From Paracoccus stylophorae (lineage in GTDB: Bacteria > Pseudomonadota > Alphaproteobacteria > Rhodobacterales > Rhodobacteraceae): a stretch of 64,000 nt of DNA. The notes below the pieces were generated by a model. The model was not told where the DNA came from and ran no database searches. It worked only from the letters and a program-made list of their open reading frames with translations. Made by a program: the position numbers and the translations under genes. Location: assembly GCF_028553765.1 (NCBI RefSeq), contig NZ_CP067134.1:1717001-1781000 (forward strand). Direction: 5' to 3'. Positions 53,118 through 62,340 of the stretch are shown piece after piece; within the stretch, counting starts at the first letter, position 1; each line of letters opens with the position of its first letter.

Positions 53118-54217
53118 CGGAACGTCTTTCGGGGGTCGAACGCATCGCGCACGCCTTCGAAGATGAAGACCAGCAGCGACAGCATGATGGCAAAGGTGAA
53201 AAACGCGGTAAAGGCCAGCCACGGCGCCTGCAGGTTCTGCTTGGCCTGCAACGCCAGCTCGCCCAGAGACGGGGCCGAGGCCGGCAGCCCATAGCCCAGG
53301 TAATCCAGCGCCGCCAGCCCGCTGATCGTGCCCGTGACGACAAAGGGCAGCATGGTCAGCGTGGCGACCATCGCGTTGGGCAGGATGTGGCGGAACATGA
53401 TCTTGCGGTCGCTGACGCCCAAGGCGCGGGCGGCGCGGACATATTCGAAATTGCGCGCGCGCAGGAACTCGGCCCGGACCACACCGACCAGCGCGGGCCA
53501 GCCGAACAGGATCGTGACGAACACCAGCAGCCAGAAACTTCGCCCCAGGATCGCGAACAGGATGATGATGACGTAAAGCCCCGGCGTCGAGGCCCAGATT
53601 TCCAGCACGCGCTGAAAGATCAGGTCGGTCCGCCCGCCGAAATAGCCCTGGATCGCGCCGGCGGCGATGCCGATGGTCGAGGCGATCACCGTCACGATCA
53701 GCGTGAACAGGATCGAGATGCGGAACCCATAGATCACGCGCGCCAGCACGTCGCGCGCGGTGTCGTCGGTGCCCAGCCAATGCGTGCCGTCCGGCGCGCT
53801 TGGTGCGGTGCCCACGTTGTTGATGGTCTTGAAATGGAACGGCACCGGCGGCCAGATCATCCAGCCCTGCTGATCCTGCGGCACGTCGCTGGTGCCCTGA
53901 TCCACGGCCGCGATCAGTTCGTCCGGCGTATCCCAGCATTCCTGACGCCCGCCGGTCACGATCAGGCATTGCACCGCCTCGTCGCGATAGATCGCCTCGG
54001 TCCCGAAATCGCCGCCGAAGGCGGTTTCGGGATAGAATTTGTAGGCGGGGAAATACAGATCGCCCCGAAAGCTGACGACGATGGGCTTGTCGTTGGCGAC
54101 CACCTCGGCCAGCATCGCGACCACGAACAGGATGGTGAACACCACCAGCGACCAGAACGCCCGGCCGTTGCGGCGGAAATTGCGCCAGCGGCGGCGGTTC
54201 AGTTCGGACAGCGCCAT
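53114..54217 (-). CDS. yejE: peptide ABC transporter permease YejE
   Basis: The 367-residue permease has an N-terminal membrane segment (RAFWSLVVFTILFVVAMLAE), a roughly 120-residue periplasmic insert containing Cys pairs (AVQCLIVTGGRQECWDTPDE), then five membrane segments with the DppC-like VRAARALGVSDRKIMFRHIL-PNA coupling loop. The long insert is typical for YejE. Its start overlaps the yejB stop by one base (TGATG). Confidence 0.95.
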   Translation of the reverse strand: MALSELNRRRWRNFRRNGRAFWSLVVFTILFVVAMLAEVVANDKPIVVSFRGDLYFPAYKFYPETAFGGDFGTEAIYRDEAVQCLIVTGGRQECWDTPDELIAAVDQGTSDVPQDQQGWMIWPPVPFHFKTINNVGTAPSAPDGTHWLGTDDTARDVLARVIYGFRISILFTLIVTVIASTIGIAAGAIQGYFGGRTDLIFQRVLEIWASTPGLYVIIILFAILGRSFWLLVFVTILFGWPALVGVVRAEFLRARNFEYVRAARALGVSDRKIMFRHILPNAMVATLTMLPFVVTGTISGLAALDYLGYGLPASAPSLGELALQAKQNLQAPWLAFTAFFTFAIMLSLLVFIFEGVRDAFDPRKTFR

Positions 54218-55296
54218 CAGCCGGCCCTCGATTCAAAGTCGATGCGCGGGTCCACGAAGACATACATCAGGTCCGACAGGATGCCGACGATCAGGCTCAT
54301 CAGGCCAAAGACGTAAAGCGTGCCGAAGATCACCGGATAGTCGCGCTGCACCGCCGCCTCGAACCCCAGCCGGCCCAGACCGTCCAGCGAGAAGATCGTC
54401 TCGATCAGGATCGACGCGCCGAAGAACACGCCCAGAAACATCGCCGGAAACCCCGCGATCACGATCAGCATCGCGTTGCGGAACACATGGCCATACAGCA
54501 CCCGCCGTTCGGCCAGCCCCTTGGCGCGGGCGGTGATGACATATTGCTTGTTGATCTCGTCCAGAAAGCTGTTCTTGGTCAGCAGGGTCAGCGTGGCAAA
54601 GCTGGAAATGGACGAGGCGACGACCGGCAGGGTGATGTGCCACAGATAGTCCTTGATCTTGCCCAGCGTGGACAGGTCGGCGAAATTGTCGCTGACCAGA
54701 CCGCGCAGCGGAAAGATGCGCCAATAGCTGCCGCCCGCGAACAGCACCATCAGCAGCACCGCGAACAGAAAGGCCGGGATTGCGTAACCCATGATGATGA
54801 CGCCCGAGGTCCAGGTGTCGAACCGGCTGCCGTCGCGCACCGCCTTGCGGATGCCCAGCGGGATCGAGATGACATAGGCCAGCAGCGTCGACCACAGCCC
54901 CAGCGTGATCGACACCGGCATCTTCTCGATCACCAGGTCGATGACGCTGATCGACCGGAACCAGCTGGTGCCGAAATCGAACCGAAGATAGTTCCACAAC
55001 ATCGACAGGAACCGTTGCACCGGCGGCTTGTCGAAGCCGAATTCCTTTTCAAGCTGGGCGATGAATTCGGGCGGCAGGCCGCGTGCGCCCTCGTACTGGC
55101 CTTCGGTCGCGCCGGTATCGCCGCCGCTGCCCCCGCCCGAGATGTTGCGGAATACGTCGCCCTCGCCCTGCACCTGGGCTGCGATCTGTTCGATGGGTCC
55201 GCCGGGGACGAATTGCGTCAGCGTGAAATTGACCAGCATGATGCCGATCAGCGTGGGGATGATCAGCAGCAGCCGCCGCAGGATATAGGCACCCAT
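54217..55296 (-). CDS. yejB: peptide ABC transporter permease YejB
   Basis: The 359-residue permease has the DppB/OppB-type start [20 protein letters not shown] and then a periplasmic loop with a Gly/Ser-rich piece ([20 protein letters not shown]). [24 protein letters not shown] sequence (residues about 255-275) is the coupling loop, and the last membrane segment holds [20 protein letters not shown]. It sits 105 bp downstream of the binding-protein gene and is followed by yejE, which it overlaps. Confidence 0.95.
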   Translation of the reverse strand: MGAYILRRLLLIIPTLIGIMLVNFTLTQFVPGGPIEQIAAQVQGEGDVFRNISGGGSGGDTGATEGQYEGARGLPPEFIAQLEKEFGFDKPPVQRFLSMLWNYLRFDFGTSWFRSISVIDLVIEKMPVSITLGLWSTLLAYVISIPLGIRKAVRDGSRFDTWTSGVIIMGYAIPAFLFAVLLMVLFAGGSYWRIFPLRGLVSDNFADLSTLGKIKDYLWHITLPVVASSISSFATLTLLTKNSFLDEINKQYVITARAKGLAERRVLYGHVFRNAMLIVIAGFPAMFLGVFFGASILIETIFSLDGLGRLGFEAAVQRDYPVIFGTLYVFGLMSLIVGILSDLMYVFVDPRIDFESRAG

Positions 55297-55401
55297 CAGC
55301 CTGTCCTTCTGCCCGCCCCTCGGGTCGATGCGGGCCTTGCCGGCCCTGTTCCGTCGTGACGCCTTGTCGTCAATCCGCCCCCGGAAATCAAGCGCGCGAT
55401 G

Positions 55402-57273
55402 TCAGCGCAGCGCGCCGCTTTCGCGCAACTCGGCCGCCCGGTCGGCATCGGCCCACCAGAAATCCAGAACGCCCAAGGCATAGGGCGGCATCTGTTCGGG
55501 GTGGCGATACATGTCGTAATAGGCCAGCGTGTAATCGGCCTTGAACCATTGCGGCACCCAGAACCGCAGGCTGCGCAGCGCGCGGTCCAGCGCGTGGATG
55601 GCGGTGACGTTCGCGTCCTTGTCCGTGATCGTCTGGCCGTGTTCGATCAGCGCATCGATTGCCGGATTGGCCAGCCCCATCGGGTTGAACACATCGCCCA
55701 CATTGTCCGAGCCGAAGACCTGTTCGGTGCCGCCCCCGATGGCATAGGACTGGCCCAGATCATCCTCGACGATGTCGAAATTCTTGGCGCGGGTGCGCTG
55801 TTCCATCTCGGCGTTGTCCACGCGCCGGTTGACCGCGTCGATGCCGATGGCGCGCAGGTTCTGCACGAACGGGTTGATGATGCGGTCGTTGCCGACATCG
55901 TCGTTCAGGAACTCGACCTGCAAGGTCTGGCCCTGGGCGTTGCGGCGCATGCCGTCGTCGCCGACGGTCCAGCCCGCCTCGTCCAGCAGCGCCACCGCCT
56001 TGCGCATGTTGCCGCGGTCAAGCTGGCGGTCGCCGGAGACGGGCTGCACGACCGCCGGTTCGGTCAGTATGCCTTCGGGCAGATCGGCGGTCAGCGGCTC
56101 CAGCAACGCCACCTCGGCGGGCGAGGGCGGCCCTTCGGCGGCGAATTCGCTGTTGTCCCAGAAGGAATTGAGCCGCGTTTCAAGCCCGTAAAGCAGCGTC
56201 TGGTTGGTCCATTCGAAGTTGAACATCAGCTGGATCGCGTGGCGCACGCGGATGTCCTGGAACTTTTCGCGCCGCAGGTTGAACACCCATGCTTTGCCGT
56301 TCGCGATCGTGCCGTCAGGCAGCGTCTCGCGCACGACGGCACCGTTGCGCAGCGCCGGAAAATCATAGCGCGTCGCCCAGTGCAGCGACGATGTCTCGTT
56401 GCGGAAGGTGTATTCGCCGGCCTTGAACGCCTCGAACGCGGTGTCGAAATCGCCGAACATCTCGTAACGGATGCGGTCGAAATTGTGCCGCCCCCGGTTC
56501 AGCGGCAGGTCCTTGCCCCAGTAATCGGGATCGCGCCTGACGACCATCGTGCGCCCCATGTCGGCGCGGTCGAACATATAGGGGCCGGACCCGATGAAGG
56601 GCGTGTCGCTGCCCTGTTCAAGATCGCGGTCGTTGTCCAGGAAATCCTTGCGCGAGAACACGATCTGATAGCCCATCTGGCTGATCACGTCACGGCGCGG
56701 ATAATCGTCGGTGAAGGTGAACTTGATGCGGTGATCGTCCAGCACCTCGGCCTTGGCCACCATCTGCTGCATGGCGGTGCGGAACGACGACAGCCCCTTG
56801 TCGCGCAACGTCTCGAACGAGAACAGCACGTCATGGGCGGTCAGCGGCGTGCCGTCGGAAAAATGCGCCTCGGGGCGCAGGTTGAAGATCACCCAGTCCT
56901 TGCTTTCGGGATATTCGACCGTCTCGCACAGCAGGCAGTAATCCACCCCCAGCTCATCCGCCGGGCTCTCCATCAGCCGCTCAAGCTGGATCACCGACAG
57001 CGCGATGGCCCGCCCCCGGAAAGTGAACGGGTTATAGCTGTCGAACCCGCCGACCGCGCCAAAGGAAATCTCGCCCCCCTTGGGCGCGGCGGGATTGACA
57101 TAACGCAGATGGTCGAAATCGGCCGGCAGTTCCGGCTCTCCGAACAGGGCGATGGCGTGGGTCTTGATGATCTTCGGCTCGCCCGCATCGTCCGCCGTGC
57201 CCGTCTCTTGCGAAAAGGCAGGCAGGGCGGCCGTGGCAAGGGACAGGGCAAGGGTCAGGGCGATATGGCGCAT
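55402..57273 (-). CDS. yejA: periplasmic peptide-binding protein YejA
   Basis: The 623-residue precursor has a signal peptide (MRHIALTLALSLATAALPAF, cleavage near FSQ) and the SBP_bac_5 fold: YNPFTFRGRAIALSVIQLER, LCETVEYPESKDWVIFNLRP and HFSDGTPLTAHDVLFSFETL. YVNPAAPKGGEISFGAVGGF near the N-terminus is characteristic of YejA. It captures peptides and delivers them to YejBE. It opens the yejABEF unit, 148 bp after the cycM stop and behind a strong terminator. Confidence 0.95.
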   Translation of the reverse strand: MRHIALTLALSLATAALPAFSQETGTADDAGEPKIIKTHAIALFGEPELPADFDHLRYVNPAAPKGGEISFGAVGGFDSYNPFTFRGRAIALSVIQLERLMESPADELGVDYCLLCETVEYPESKDWVIFNLRPEAHFSDGTPLTAHDVLFSFETLRDKGLSSFRTAMQQMVAKAEVLDDHRIKFTFTDDYPRRDVISQMGYQIVFSRKDFLDNDRDLEQGSDTPFIGSGPYMFDRADMGRTMVVRRDPDYWGKDLPLNRGRHNFDRIRYEMFGDFDTAFEAFKAGEYTFRNETSSLHWATRYDFPALRNGAVVRETLPDGTIANGKAWVFNLRREKFQDIRVRHAIQLMFNFEWTNQTLLYGLETRLNSFWDNSEFAAEGPPSPAEVALLEPLTADLPEGILTEPAVVQPVSGDRQLDRGNMRKAVALLDEAGWTVGDDGMRRNAQGQTLQVEFLNDDVGNDRIINPFVQNLRAIGIDAVNRRVDNAEMEQRTRAKNFDIVEDDLGQSYAIGGGTEQVFGSDNVGDVFNPMGLANPAIDALIEHGQTITDKDANVTAIHALDRALRSLRFWVPQWFKADYTLAYYDMYRHPEQMPPYALGVLDFWWADADRAAELRESGALR

Positions 57274-57370
57274 CGGCAGGCTCCGGCAGAGGTTATGTCA
57301 CGACACGCTAGGCCAGCGCGGCGCGGCGGATCAAGCCGCGTTTTCGTGAGGCCGCGCGAGATCGCGCATG

Positions 57371-57395
57371 AAAAAGGCGCGGCAGATGCCGCGCC
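57371..57395 (-). terminator. intrinsic terminator of cycM
   Basis: On the minus strand GGCGCGGC-ATCT-GCCGCGCC is followed directly by TTTTT. It begins 27 nt after the cycM stop codon and is the best Rho-independent terminator in the window. Confidence 0.88.
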
Positions 57396-57421
57396 CTGTC
57401 CGCCGCTTCCGTCCGCCGATC

Positions 57422-57961
57422 TTATTGCTGGGTTTCCAGATAGGCGATCAGATCGGCGCGATCCTCAGGGCTTTTCAGCCCGGCGAAGGCCATCTTGGTC
57501 CCGCTGACGACGCCCCTGGGGTCGGTCAGGAACACCTGCAACGCCTCGGGCGTCCATTCGGGGGCCTCGTCGGCATGGGCGACCATCGCGTCGGAATAGG
57601 CGAACCCGTCGATTGAGGCCACCGGCCGGCCGACCACGCCGTTCAGATGCGGGCCGACGCCGTCGCTGCCGTCCAGCTTGTGACATGCCTTGCACTTGCC
57701 GAAATCCTTTTCGCCCTGGGCGGGATCGGCGCTTTCCATCAGCGCGGCGAAGTCGATCTGTTCTTCCTCCTCGGCCTCGCCGCCATCGCCGCCCTCCTCG
57801 ACCGGGATCGAATAGGCCTGCGCATGCTCTTCCCCCTCGCCGCCGTGGCCGGCGGGACCGACATGATACAGCCCGCTTGCCGCCCAGTTGGCCAGCAGCA
57901 GGAACAGAAGCGCACCGATCAGCGCGCCGGCGGCCTTGGTCACGGTCATGGTATTGAACAT
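57422..57961 (-). CDS. cycM: membrane-anchored cytochrome c552 (CycM type)
   Basis: The 179-residue protein has an uncleaved N-terminal anchor ([20 protein letters not shown]), an acidic Gly/Glu-rich periplasmic linker (about 38-70), and a class I cytochrome c domain with [12 protein letters not shown] (Cys90, Cys93, His94) and the Met ligand in SGTKMAFAG (Met157). As remembered, Paracoccus denitrificans CycM starts almost identically ([20 protein letters not shown]). It carries electrons from the bc1 complex to aa3 oxidase. The ATG at 57961 was chosen on this match; an upstream ATG at 58000 is in frame. It is divergent from pheA. Confidence 0.95.
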   Translation of the reverse strand: MFNTMTVTKAAGALIGALLFLLLANWAASGLYHVGPAGHGGEGEEHAQAYSIPVEEGGDGGEAEEEEQIDFAALMESADPAQGEKDFGKCKACHKLDGSDGVGPHLNGVVGRPVASIDGFAYSDAMVAHADEAPEWTPEALQVFLTDPRGVVSGTKMAFAGLKSPEDRADLIAYLETQQ

Positions 57962-58077
57962 CGCGTGCGGTCCCCGATTGGTAAGCTCGTCAATTCGCAC
58001 GGTATCTATCCGCTTTCGCTTTCCGGGATCAAGGTATAGTTACCGCGCCGACGATCAAAATTCGGACAATGCGACCT

Positions 58078-58929
58078 ATGACCACGAACCGAATCGCGTT
58101 TCAGGGCGAACCCGGCGCCTACAGCCACGAAGCCTGCCGCACGGCGCGGCCCGACCTGATGGCGCTGCCCTGCCGCACATTCGAGGACGTGGTCGAGGCG
58201 GTCCGGTCGGGCGAGGCCGATCTGGCGATGCTGCCGGTCGAGAATTCGACCTATGGCCGGGTCGCGGACATCCATCACCTGCTGCCCGAATCCGGCCTGC
58301 ACATCATCGACGAGGCGTTCGTGCGCGTCCATATCAGCCTGCTGGCGGTGCCCGGCACCCGGCTGGATCAGGTGCGCGAGGCGATGAGCCACACGGTTCT
58401 TCTGGGCCAGTGCCGCAATTTCATGCGCAAACACGGCATCCACGCGGTCACCGGCGCCGATACCGCCGGATCGGCCAAGGAGGTGGCGGCGCGCAACACC
58501 CCGGCGCTGGCGGCGCTGGCGGCGCCCCTGGCGGGCGAGATCTATGGGCTGGAGCGGCTGGCCGACCGGATCGAGGATCGGCAGAACAACACGACCCGCT
58601 TTCTGATCATGGCGCGCGAACCCGACCTGGCGCGGCGCGCCGACCGGATGCTGACCAGCTTTGTCTTTCGGGTGCGCAACATTCCCGCCGCGCTGTACAA
58701 GGCGATGGGCGGGTTCGCGACCAACGGCGTCAACATGACCAAGCTGGAAAGCTATATGGTCGGGGGCGTGTTCACCGCCACCCAGTTCTATGCCGATATC
58801 GAGGGCCACCCCGAGGACGCGAACGTGCAGCTTGCGCTGGAGGAGCTGCGCTATTTCACGTCGATGCTGGACATTCTGGGGGTCTATCCGGCCGATCCGC
58901 TGCGCGAAGCACAGCGCAACGTCCGTTAG
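58078..58929 (+). CDS. pheA: prephenate dehydratase
   Basis: The 283-residue enzyme makes phenylpyruvate for phenylalanine synthesis. The PDT domain shows IAFQGEPGAYSHEACRTARP, ADLAMLPVENSTYGRVADIH and NNTTRFLIMAREP (the TRF catalytic motif), and a C-terminal ACT domain with LESYMVGGVFTATQFYADIE should bind phenylalanine for feedback control. No chorismate mutase domain is fused. Start ATG 58078; an ATG at 58069 is also in frame. The divergent partner is cycM, with a TATAGT hexamer at 58035-58040 as a possible -10. Confidence 0.95.
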   Translation: MTTNRIAFQGEPGAYSHEACRTARPDLMALPCRTFEDVVEAVRSGEADLAMLPVENSTYGRVADIHHLLPESGLHIIDEAFVRVHISLLAVPGTRLDQVREAMSHTVLLGQCRNFMRKHGIHAVTGADTAGSAKEVAARNTPALAALAAPLAGEIYGLERLADRIEDRQNNTTRFLIMAREPDLARRADRMLTSFVFRVRNIPAALYKAMGGFATNGVNMTKLESYMVGGVFTATQFYADIEGHPEDANVQLALEELRYFTSMLDILGVYPADPLREAQRNVR

Positions 58930-58954
58930 GCGTCGGACAGGCGGGGCTGCGGCG

Positions 58955-59410
58955 TCAGGCCGCGTCCTTCATGTCGGACAGGAACTCTCCGATCCGGCGG
59001 TCGAACTTGCGATCCAGCTGCGGCTTGGCCAGCTTCGCCGTTTGCAGCATCAGACGCGCCTTCATGTTCCGGGGGCGGACATCCGCCTCGAACAGCAGAC
59101 GCGACCGGGACCGGCTGAGTGCGATCACGGTCGCGTCTATGTTGATATCCAGCGCGTCCGAGGTTCCGGCCATGGACAGCCTTTCGGGCCGGTCATAGCG
59201 CGTCACATCGAGGCGCAGACAGCGGGGCCGCCCGCGCCAGTCGAAACCGATCCGCCACCCCATTCCGGTGCCGGGGTCCTGCGCCGGGTCGATCCGGGTG
59301 ACGCTGGCGCCGCGGCGCATCAGCATCCGTTCGATCCGGCCAAAATCGCCGATCACGCCGAACAGGTCTTCGGCGGTGCTGTCGGTATCGTATCGCGTGG
59401 AAAACTTCAT
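58955..59410 (-). CDS. SRPBCC family protein
   Basis: The 151-residue protein has the START/Bet v1-like helix-grip pattern: MKFSTRYDTDSTAEDLFGVI and DFGRIERMLMRRGASVTRID at the N-terminus, alternating strands, and a long C-terminal helix (AKLAKPQLDRKFDRRIGEFL). Such folds hold a lipophilic ligand. This form is frequent in Rhodobacterales, but no function is known. The ATG at 59410 lacks a strong ribosome site; the frame is open to 59560 with other possible starts. It converges on pheA. Confidence 0.78.
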   Translation of the reverse strand: MKFSTRYDTDSTAEDLFGVIGDFGRIERMLMRRGASVTRIDPAQDPGTGMGWRIGFDWRGRPRCLRLDVTRYDRPERLSMAGTSDALDINIDATVIALSRSRSRLLFEADVRPRNMKARLMLQTAKLAKPQLDRKFDRRIGEFLSDMKDAA

Positions 59411-59738
59411 CTCAAACAATCTGCCCGTGATGCCGACGCCCATCCGGCCATGCGGCGCGCCGACGCGCTCATAGTCCAGACCCACATCACTGTTCAACCA
59501 CGTCGTCAGCATAGCAAGCACCCACTCTTTACCGGGGTCATTGATGCCAGAAACCCGCAAAACCGGAAGTTGTCCTTTTGGTCAATTTGTTCGGAAATTG
59601 GGACAAACTGAAGATTCCGCAGCGAATACAATCAGCAGTTGTGGCGTCGCCGCAAACTTCATAACGTGATCCGCGGCACCCCGCCGGGGCGTTCGTCTGG
59701 CCGAACCACCGGTCGGACCGGTGGCGACGGAGACCTTG
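59411..59738. other. 328-bp divergent intergenic region with nested inverted repeats
   Basis: No gene is supported between the SRPBCC and CpdB-like starts. It contains CAATTT-GTTCGG-AAATTG (59583-59600) enclosed by TTGTCC (59570-59575) and GGACAA (59601-59606) in an AT-rich patch, and a GC hairpin CCACCGG-TCGGA-CCGGTGG (59706-59724) just before the nucleotidase ribosome site. Both look like control elements of the divergent genes. Confidence 0.45.
59570..59606. promoter_or_regulatory. nested inverted repeats, possible operator
   Basis: Inner arms CAATTT/AAATTG (6-nt centre) and outer arms TTGTCC/GGACAA lie within 37 bp between divergent genes. A regulator is not identified. Confidence 0.3.
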
Positions 59739-61631
59739 ATGCCCGACGGCAGAGGCGACACAGCAGGAGCGGCAAGCCTGGCCGGAGGGGCCGATTCGTG
59801 CGTTTCGCTGCGCCTGCTGGCCACCACCGACATGCACATGAAAGTGTTGCCTTACAACTACTTCGCGGATCGCCCCTGCGACCAGGGCGGGCTGTCGCGC
59901 ATCGCGTCGCTGATCGCGCGACGGCGGGCCGAGGCGGCGAACTGCCTGCTGCTGGACAATGGCGATTTCCTGCAGGGCACGCCGATGGGCGATGTCGCGG
60001 CGCAGGCATTGCAGACCGCGCCCCGCCGCCTGCACCCGGCCATCGCGGCGATGAACGCGATGCGATATGACGCTGCGGCACTTGGCAATCACGATTTCAG
60101 TTTCGGGCTGCCCTTCCTGCGGAACGTGACCGCGCGCGCCGCCTTTCCGTTCCTTGCGGCGAATCTTCGCCTGCGCCGCGGCCCCGGATTTCCCGGCCAT
60201 ACCATCCTGCGGCGACGGGTCACCGACCGGCAGGGGCGCGACGTGCCCATCGCCATCGGCATCATAGGCTTCGTGCCGCCGCAGACGGCGGATTGGGATT
60301 GCGACCTGTCGGAGCAGATGGAATGCGCCGACATCGTCCAGACGGCGATGCGGCTGATCCCCGAAATCAGGGCCGGGGGCGCGCAGATCGTCGTCGCGCT
60401 GGCCCATAGCGGCATCGGCAGCCTGCCTGCGCGGCCCGGCATGGAAAACGCCGCCGCCGCCTTGTCGGCGGTTCAGGGCATCGACGCCGTCATCGCCGGC
60501 CACACGCACGAGGTCTTTCCCGGCCCCGGTATCCCGGCCGCGCCCGGTATCGACCCGGTCGCGGGCACGCTGTCGGGCAAGCCTGCGGTGATGGCGGGGT
60601 TCGGCGGCTCGCATCTGGGGATCATCGACCTGGAATTGCAGCCGGACGGTCGCGGCGGCTGGTTCGCAGCCGGTTTCCGCAGCCGCGCCGAGCCCGTCGA
60701 TCCGGCGCTGCCCGACTGCCCGCGCGTGGCGCAGCCGGTGATCGGCGTCCACCGCCAGACGCTGCGCGATCTGCGCCGGCGTGTCGGCCGCACATCGACC
60801 CCGCTGAACAGCTATTTTGCGCCCATCGGCCACGATCCCGGTCTGCGGCTGGTGAACATGGCGCAACGATGGCATGTGCGCCAACGGCTGAAGACCACGC
60901 GATGGGCGGGCGTGCCGGTCCTGACCGCCTCGGCCCCGTTTCGCGCGGGTGGCCGCGGCGGGCCGGACAACTATACCGATGTCCCGCCCGGGCCGCTGAG
61001 CCTGCGCAATCTTGCCGATCTCTATCTCTTTCCCAATCGGATCTGCGCCATCGAGATGACCGGCGCGCAGATTGCCGGCTGGCTGGAACGGTCGGCCAGC
61101 ATGTTTTGTCAGGTCCGGCCCGGCCAGACGGATTGCCCGCTGATCGACCCGCGCTTTCCCTGCTATAATTTCGACGTGATCGACGGCGTGACGTGGCAGG
61201 TCGATCTGTCGCAGCCGCCCCGCTTCGCGCCCGACGGCCGCCTGCTGAACCCCGATTCGCGGCGCATCCGCCAGCTGCGCTGGCAGGGTCGCGGCATCGA
61301 GGCGGCGCAGCGTTTCGTGCTGGCGACCAATTCCTATCGGCTGGCGACCTGCGGTCTGTTCAGCCCGCTGGTGACGGGCAATCCGGTCGCGCTGAAGGGG
61401 CAGGAGCTGACGCGCGACGTGCTGCGCCGATATGTCCGCCGGCGCCGGCGCATCGCCATCGACCCAAGGCCGCACTGGCAATTCGCGCCCCTGCCCGGCA
61501 GTTCGGTGCTGTTCGACACCGGCGCGGGCGCCCTGCCGCACCTGGACGGGGTTGCCGCGCAGCGCCCGACCCGGCTGGAACATGCCGGGCGGGACGAGGC
61601 CGGGTTCGTGCAGCTGCGCCTGTTTCTGTGA
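59739..61631 (+). CDS. CpdB-like 2',3'-cyclic-nucleotide phosphodiesterase / nucleotidase, no signal peptide
   Basis: The 630-residue protein has the calcineurin-like metallophosphatase domain (LLATTDMHMKV, LLDNGDFLQGTP, ALGNHDFSFG, VVALAHSGIG, VIAGHTHEVF) and a 5'-nucleotidase C-terminal domain (STPLNSYFAPIGH, NLADLYLFPNRICAIEMTGA, VLATNSYRLATCG). Family members are normally periplasmic, yet the N-terminus (MPDGRGDTAGAASLAGGADS) has no hydrophobic segment. The ATG at 59739 with GGAG 6 nt upstream is preferred to the GTG at 59721. It would hydrolyse cyclic or 3'-nucleotides; with no export signal it may act in the cytoplasm or use another route. Confidence 0.88.
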   Translation: MPDGRGDTAGAASLAGGADSCVSLRLLATTDMHMKVLPYNYFADRPCDQGGLSRIASLIARRRAEAANCLLLDNGDFLQGTPMGDVAAQALQTAPRRLHPAIAAMNAMRYDAAALGNHDFSFGLPFLRNVTARAAFPFLAANLRLRRGPGFPGHTILRRRVTDRQGRDVPIAIGIIGFVPPQTADWDCDLSEQMECADIVQTAMRLIPEIRAGGAQIVVALAHSGIGSLPARPGMENAAAALSAVQGIDAVIAGHTHEVFPGPGIPAAPGIDPVAGTLSGKPAVMAGFGGSHLGIIDLELQPDGRGGWFAAGFRSRAEPVDPALPDCPRVAQPVIGVHRQTLRDLRRRVGRTSTPLNSYFAPIGHDPGLRLVNMAQRWHVRQRLKTTRWAGVPVLTASAPFRAGGRGGPDNYTDVPPGPLSLRNLADLYLFPNRICAIEMTGAQIAGWLERSASMFCQVRPGQTDCPLIDPRFPCYNFDVIDGVTWQVDLSQPPRFAPDGRLLNPDSRRIRQLRWQGRGIEAAQRFVLATNSYRLATCGLFSPLVTGNPVALKGQELTRDVLRRYVRRRRRIAIDPRPHWQFAPLPGSSVLFDTGAGALPHLDGVAAQRPTRLEHAGRDEAGFVQLRLFL

Positions 61632-61645
61632 CGCCGCAACGGGGG

Positions 61646-61674
61646 TTGCATCGCCCCTGCCGCTTGACTATCTC
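61646..61674 (+). promoter_or_regulatory. promoter of ffs
   Basis: TTGCAT (61646-61651), 17-bp spacer, TATCTC (61669-61674). The -10 ends 4 bp before the first base of the SRP RNA stem, placing the transcription start at or very near the RNA 5' end. Confidence 0.55.
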
Positions 61675-61678
61675 ACCG

Positions 61679-61778
61679 GGTGAGAGGTTGGCGCGGGCAG
61701 GCGCCTCGCCAACTCGGTCAGGTCCGGAAGGAAGCAGCCGTAACGAGCCCCGCCTGGGTCGCTGTCCAGCCTCTCACC
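61679..61778 (+). ncRNA. ffs: small signal recognition particle RNA (4.5S type)
   Basis: The roughly 100-nt hairpin has complementary ends GGTGAGAGG and CCTCTCACC and the invariant tip that binds Ffh: GGTCAGGTCCGGAAGGAAGC (61717-61736), with the GGAA tetraloop and symmetric internal loop sequence. It forms the SRP with Ffh for co-translational targeting of membrane proteins. Confidence 0.95.
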
Positions 61779-61839
61779 TCCGCCTTTCGCGCCACATTTC
61801 GTCTTGCGCGATGCCGCCGCAGGCATCATCCTTGCAGAC

Positions 61840-62340
61840 ATGAACAGCCGCACCCTTGCCCTGTCCGCCCTGCTGATCGCGCCCTTCTGCGCGGCGCAGC
61901 CCGTTCTAGCGCAGCAGGCCTATACGCCGCCGCTGGCCGATGAGACGCCGGGCGAACAACGCGCGCCGGATGAGGGGGCAGACGGGGCGACCGACGGTCT
62001 GGGCATGATCGAACGCGGCATGGGCAGGCTGTTTCAGGATTTCTGGACCGATGTGGAACCCGATCTGAACCGTCTGGGCGATGACATGGCGGGTGCGCTG
62101 TCGCGCATGGGGCCGGTGCTGAAGGATCTGTCGGTTCTGGTGGACGATCTGGGCAACTATCAGGCCCCGCAGCGGCTGGAAAACGGCGATATCCTGATTG
62201 CGCGAAAACCGGGCGCCCCGCCGCCGCCGCCTATCGGCGACAATTTGCAGGATCTGACGGACCCCGATCAGGACGAGTCCGCGCCCGACTCCCCGCCCGC
62301 CGTGCCGCGCGACCCGGACGCCCCCGAAATCGAGCTTTGA
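61840..62340 (+). CDS. exported hypothetical protein
   Basis: The 166-residue precursor has a signal peptide (MNSRTLALSALLIAPFCAAQ, cleavage near VLAQQ). It continues with an acidic low-complexity stretch, a helical core (MIERGMGRLFQDFWTDVEPD then LSRMGPVLKDLSVLVDDLGN) and NGDILIARKPGAPPPPP followed by an acidic Pro tail. Related Rhodobacterales proteins are sometimes labelled AAA+ ATPases, but no P-loop is present. Its last 73 bases overlap the end of the convergent exonuclease gene on the other strand. Function unknown. Confidence 0.78.
   Translation: MNSRTLALSALLIAPFCAAQPVLAQQAYTPPLADETPGEQRAPDEGADGATDGLGMIERGMGRLFQDFWTDVEPDLNRLGDDMAGALSRMGPVLKDLSVLVDDLGNYQAPQRLENGDILIARKPGAPPPPPIGDNLQDLTDPDQDESAPDSPPAVPRDPDAPEIEL

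Noticed and set aside
59538..61583. 681-codon minus-strand frame opposite the CpdB-like gene
   Set aside because: No domain pattern and composition typical of an antisense shadow; the opposite strand has all nucleotidase motifs.
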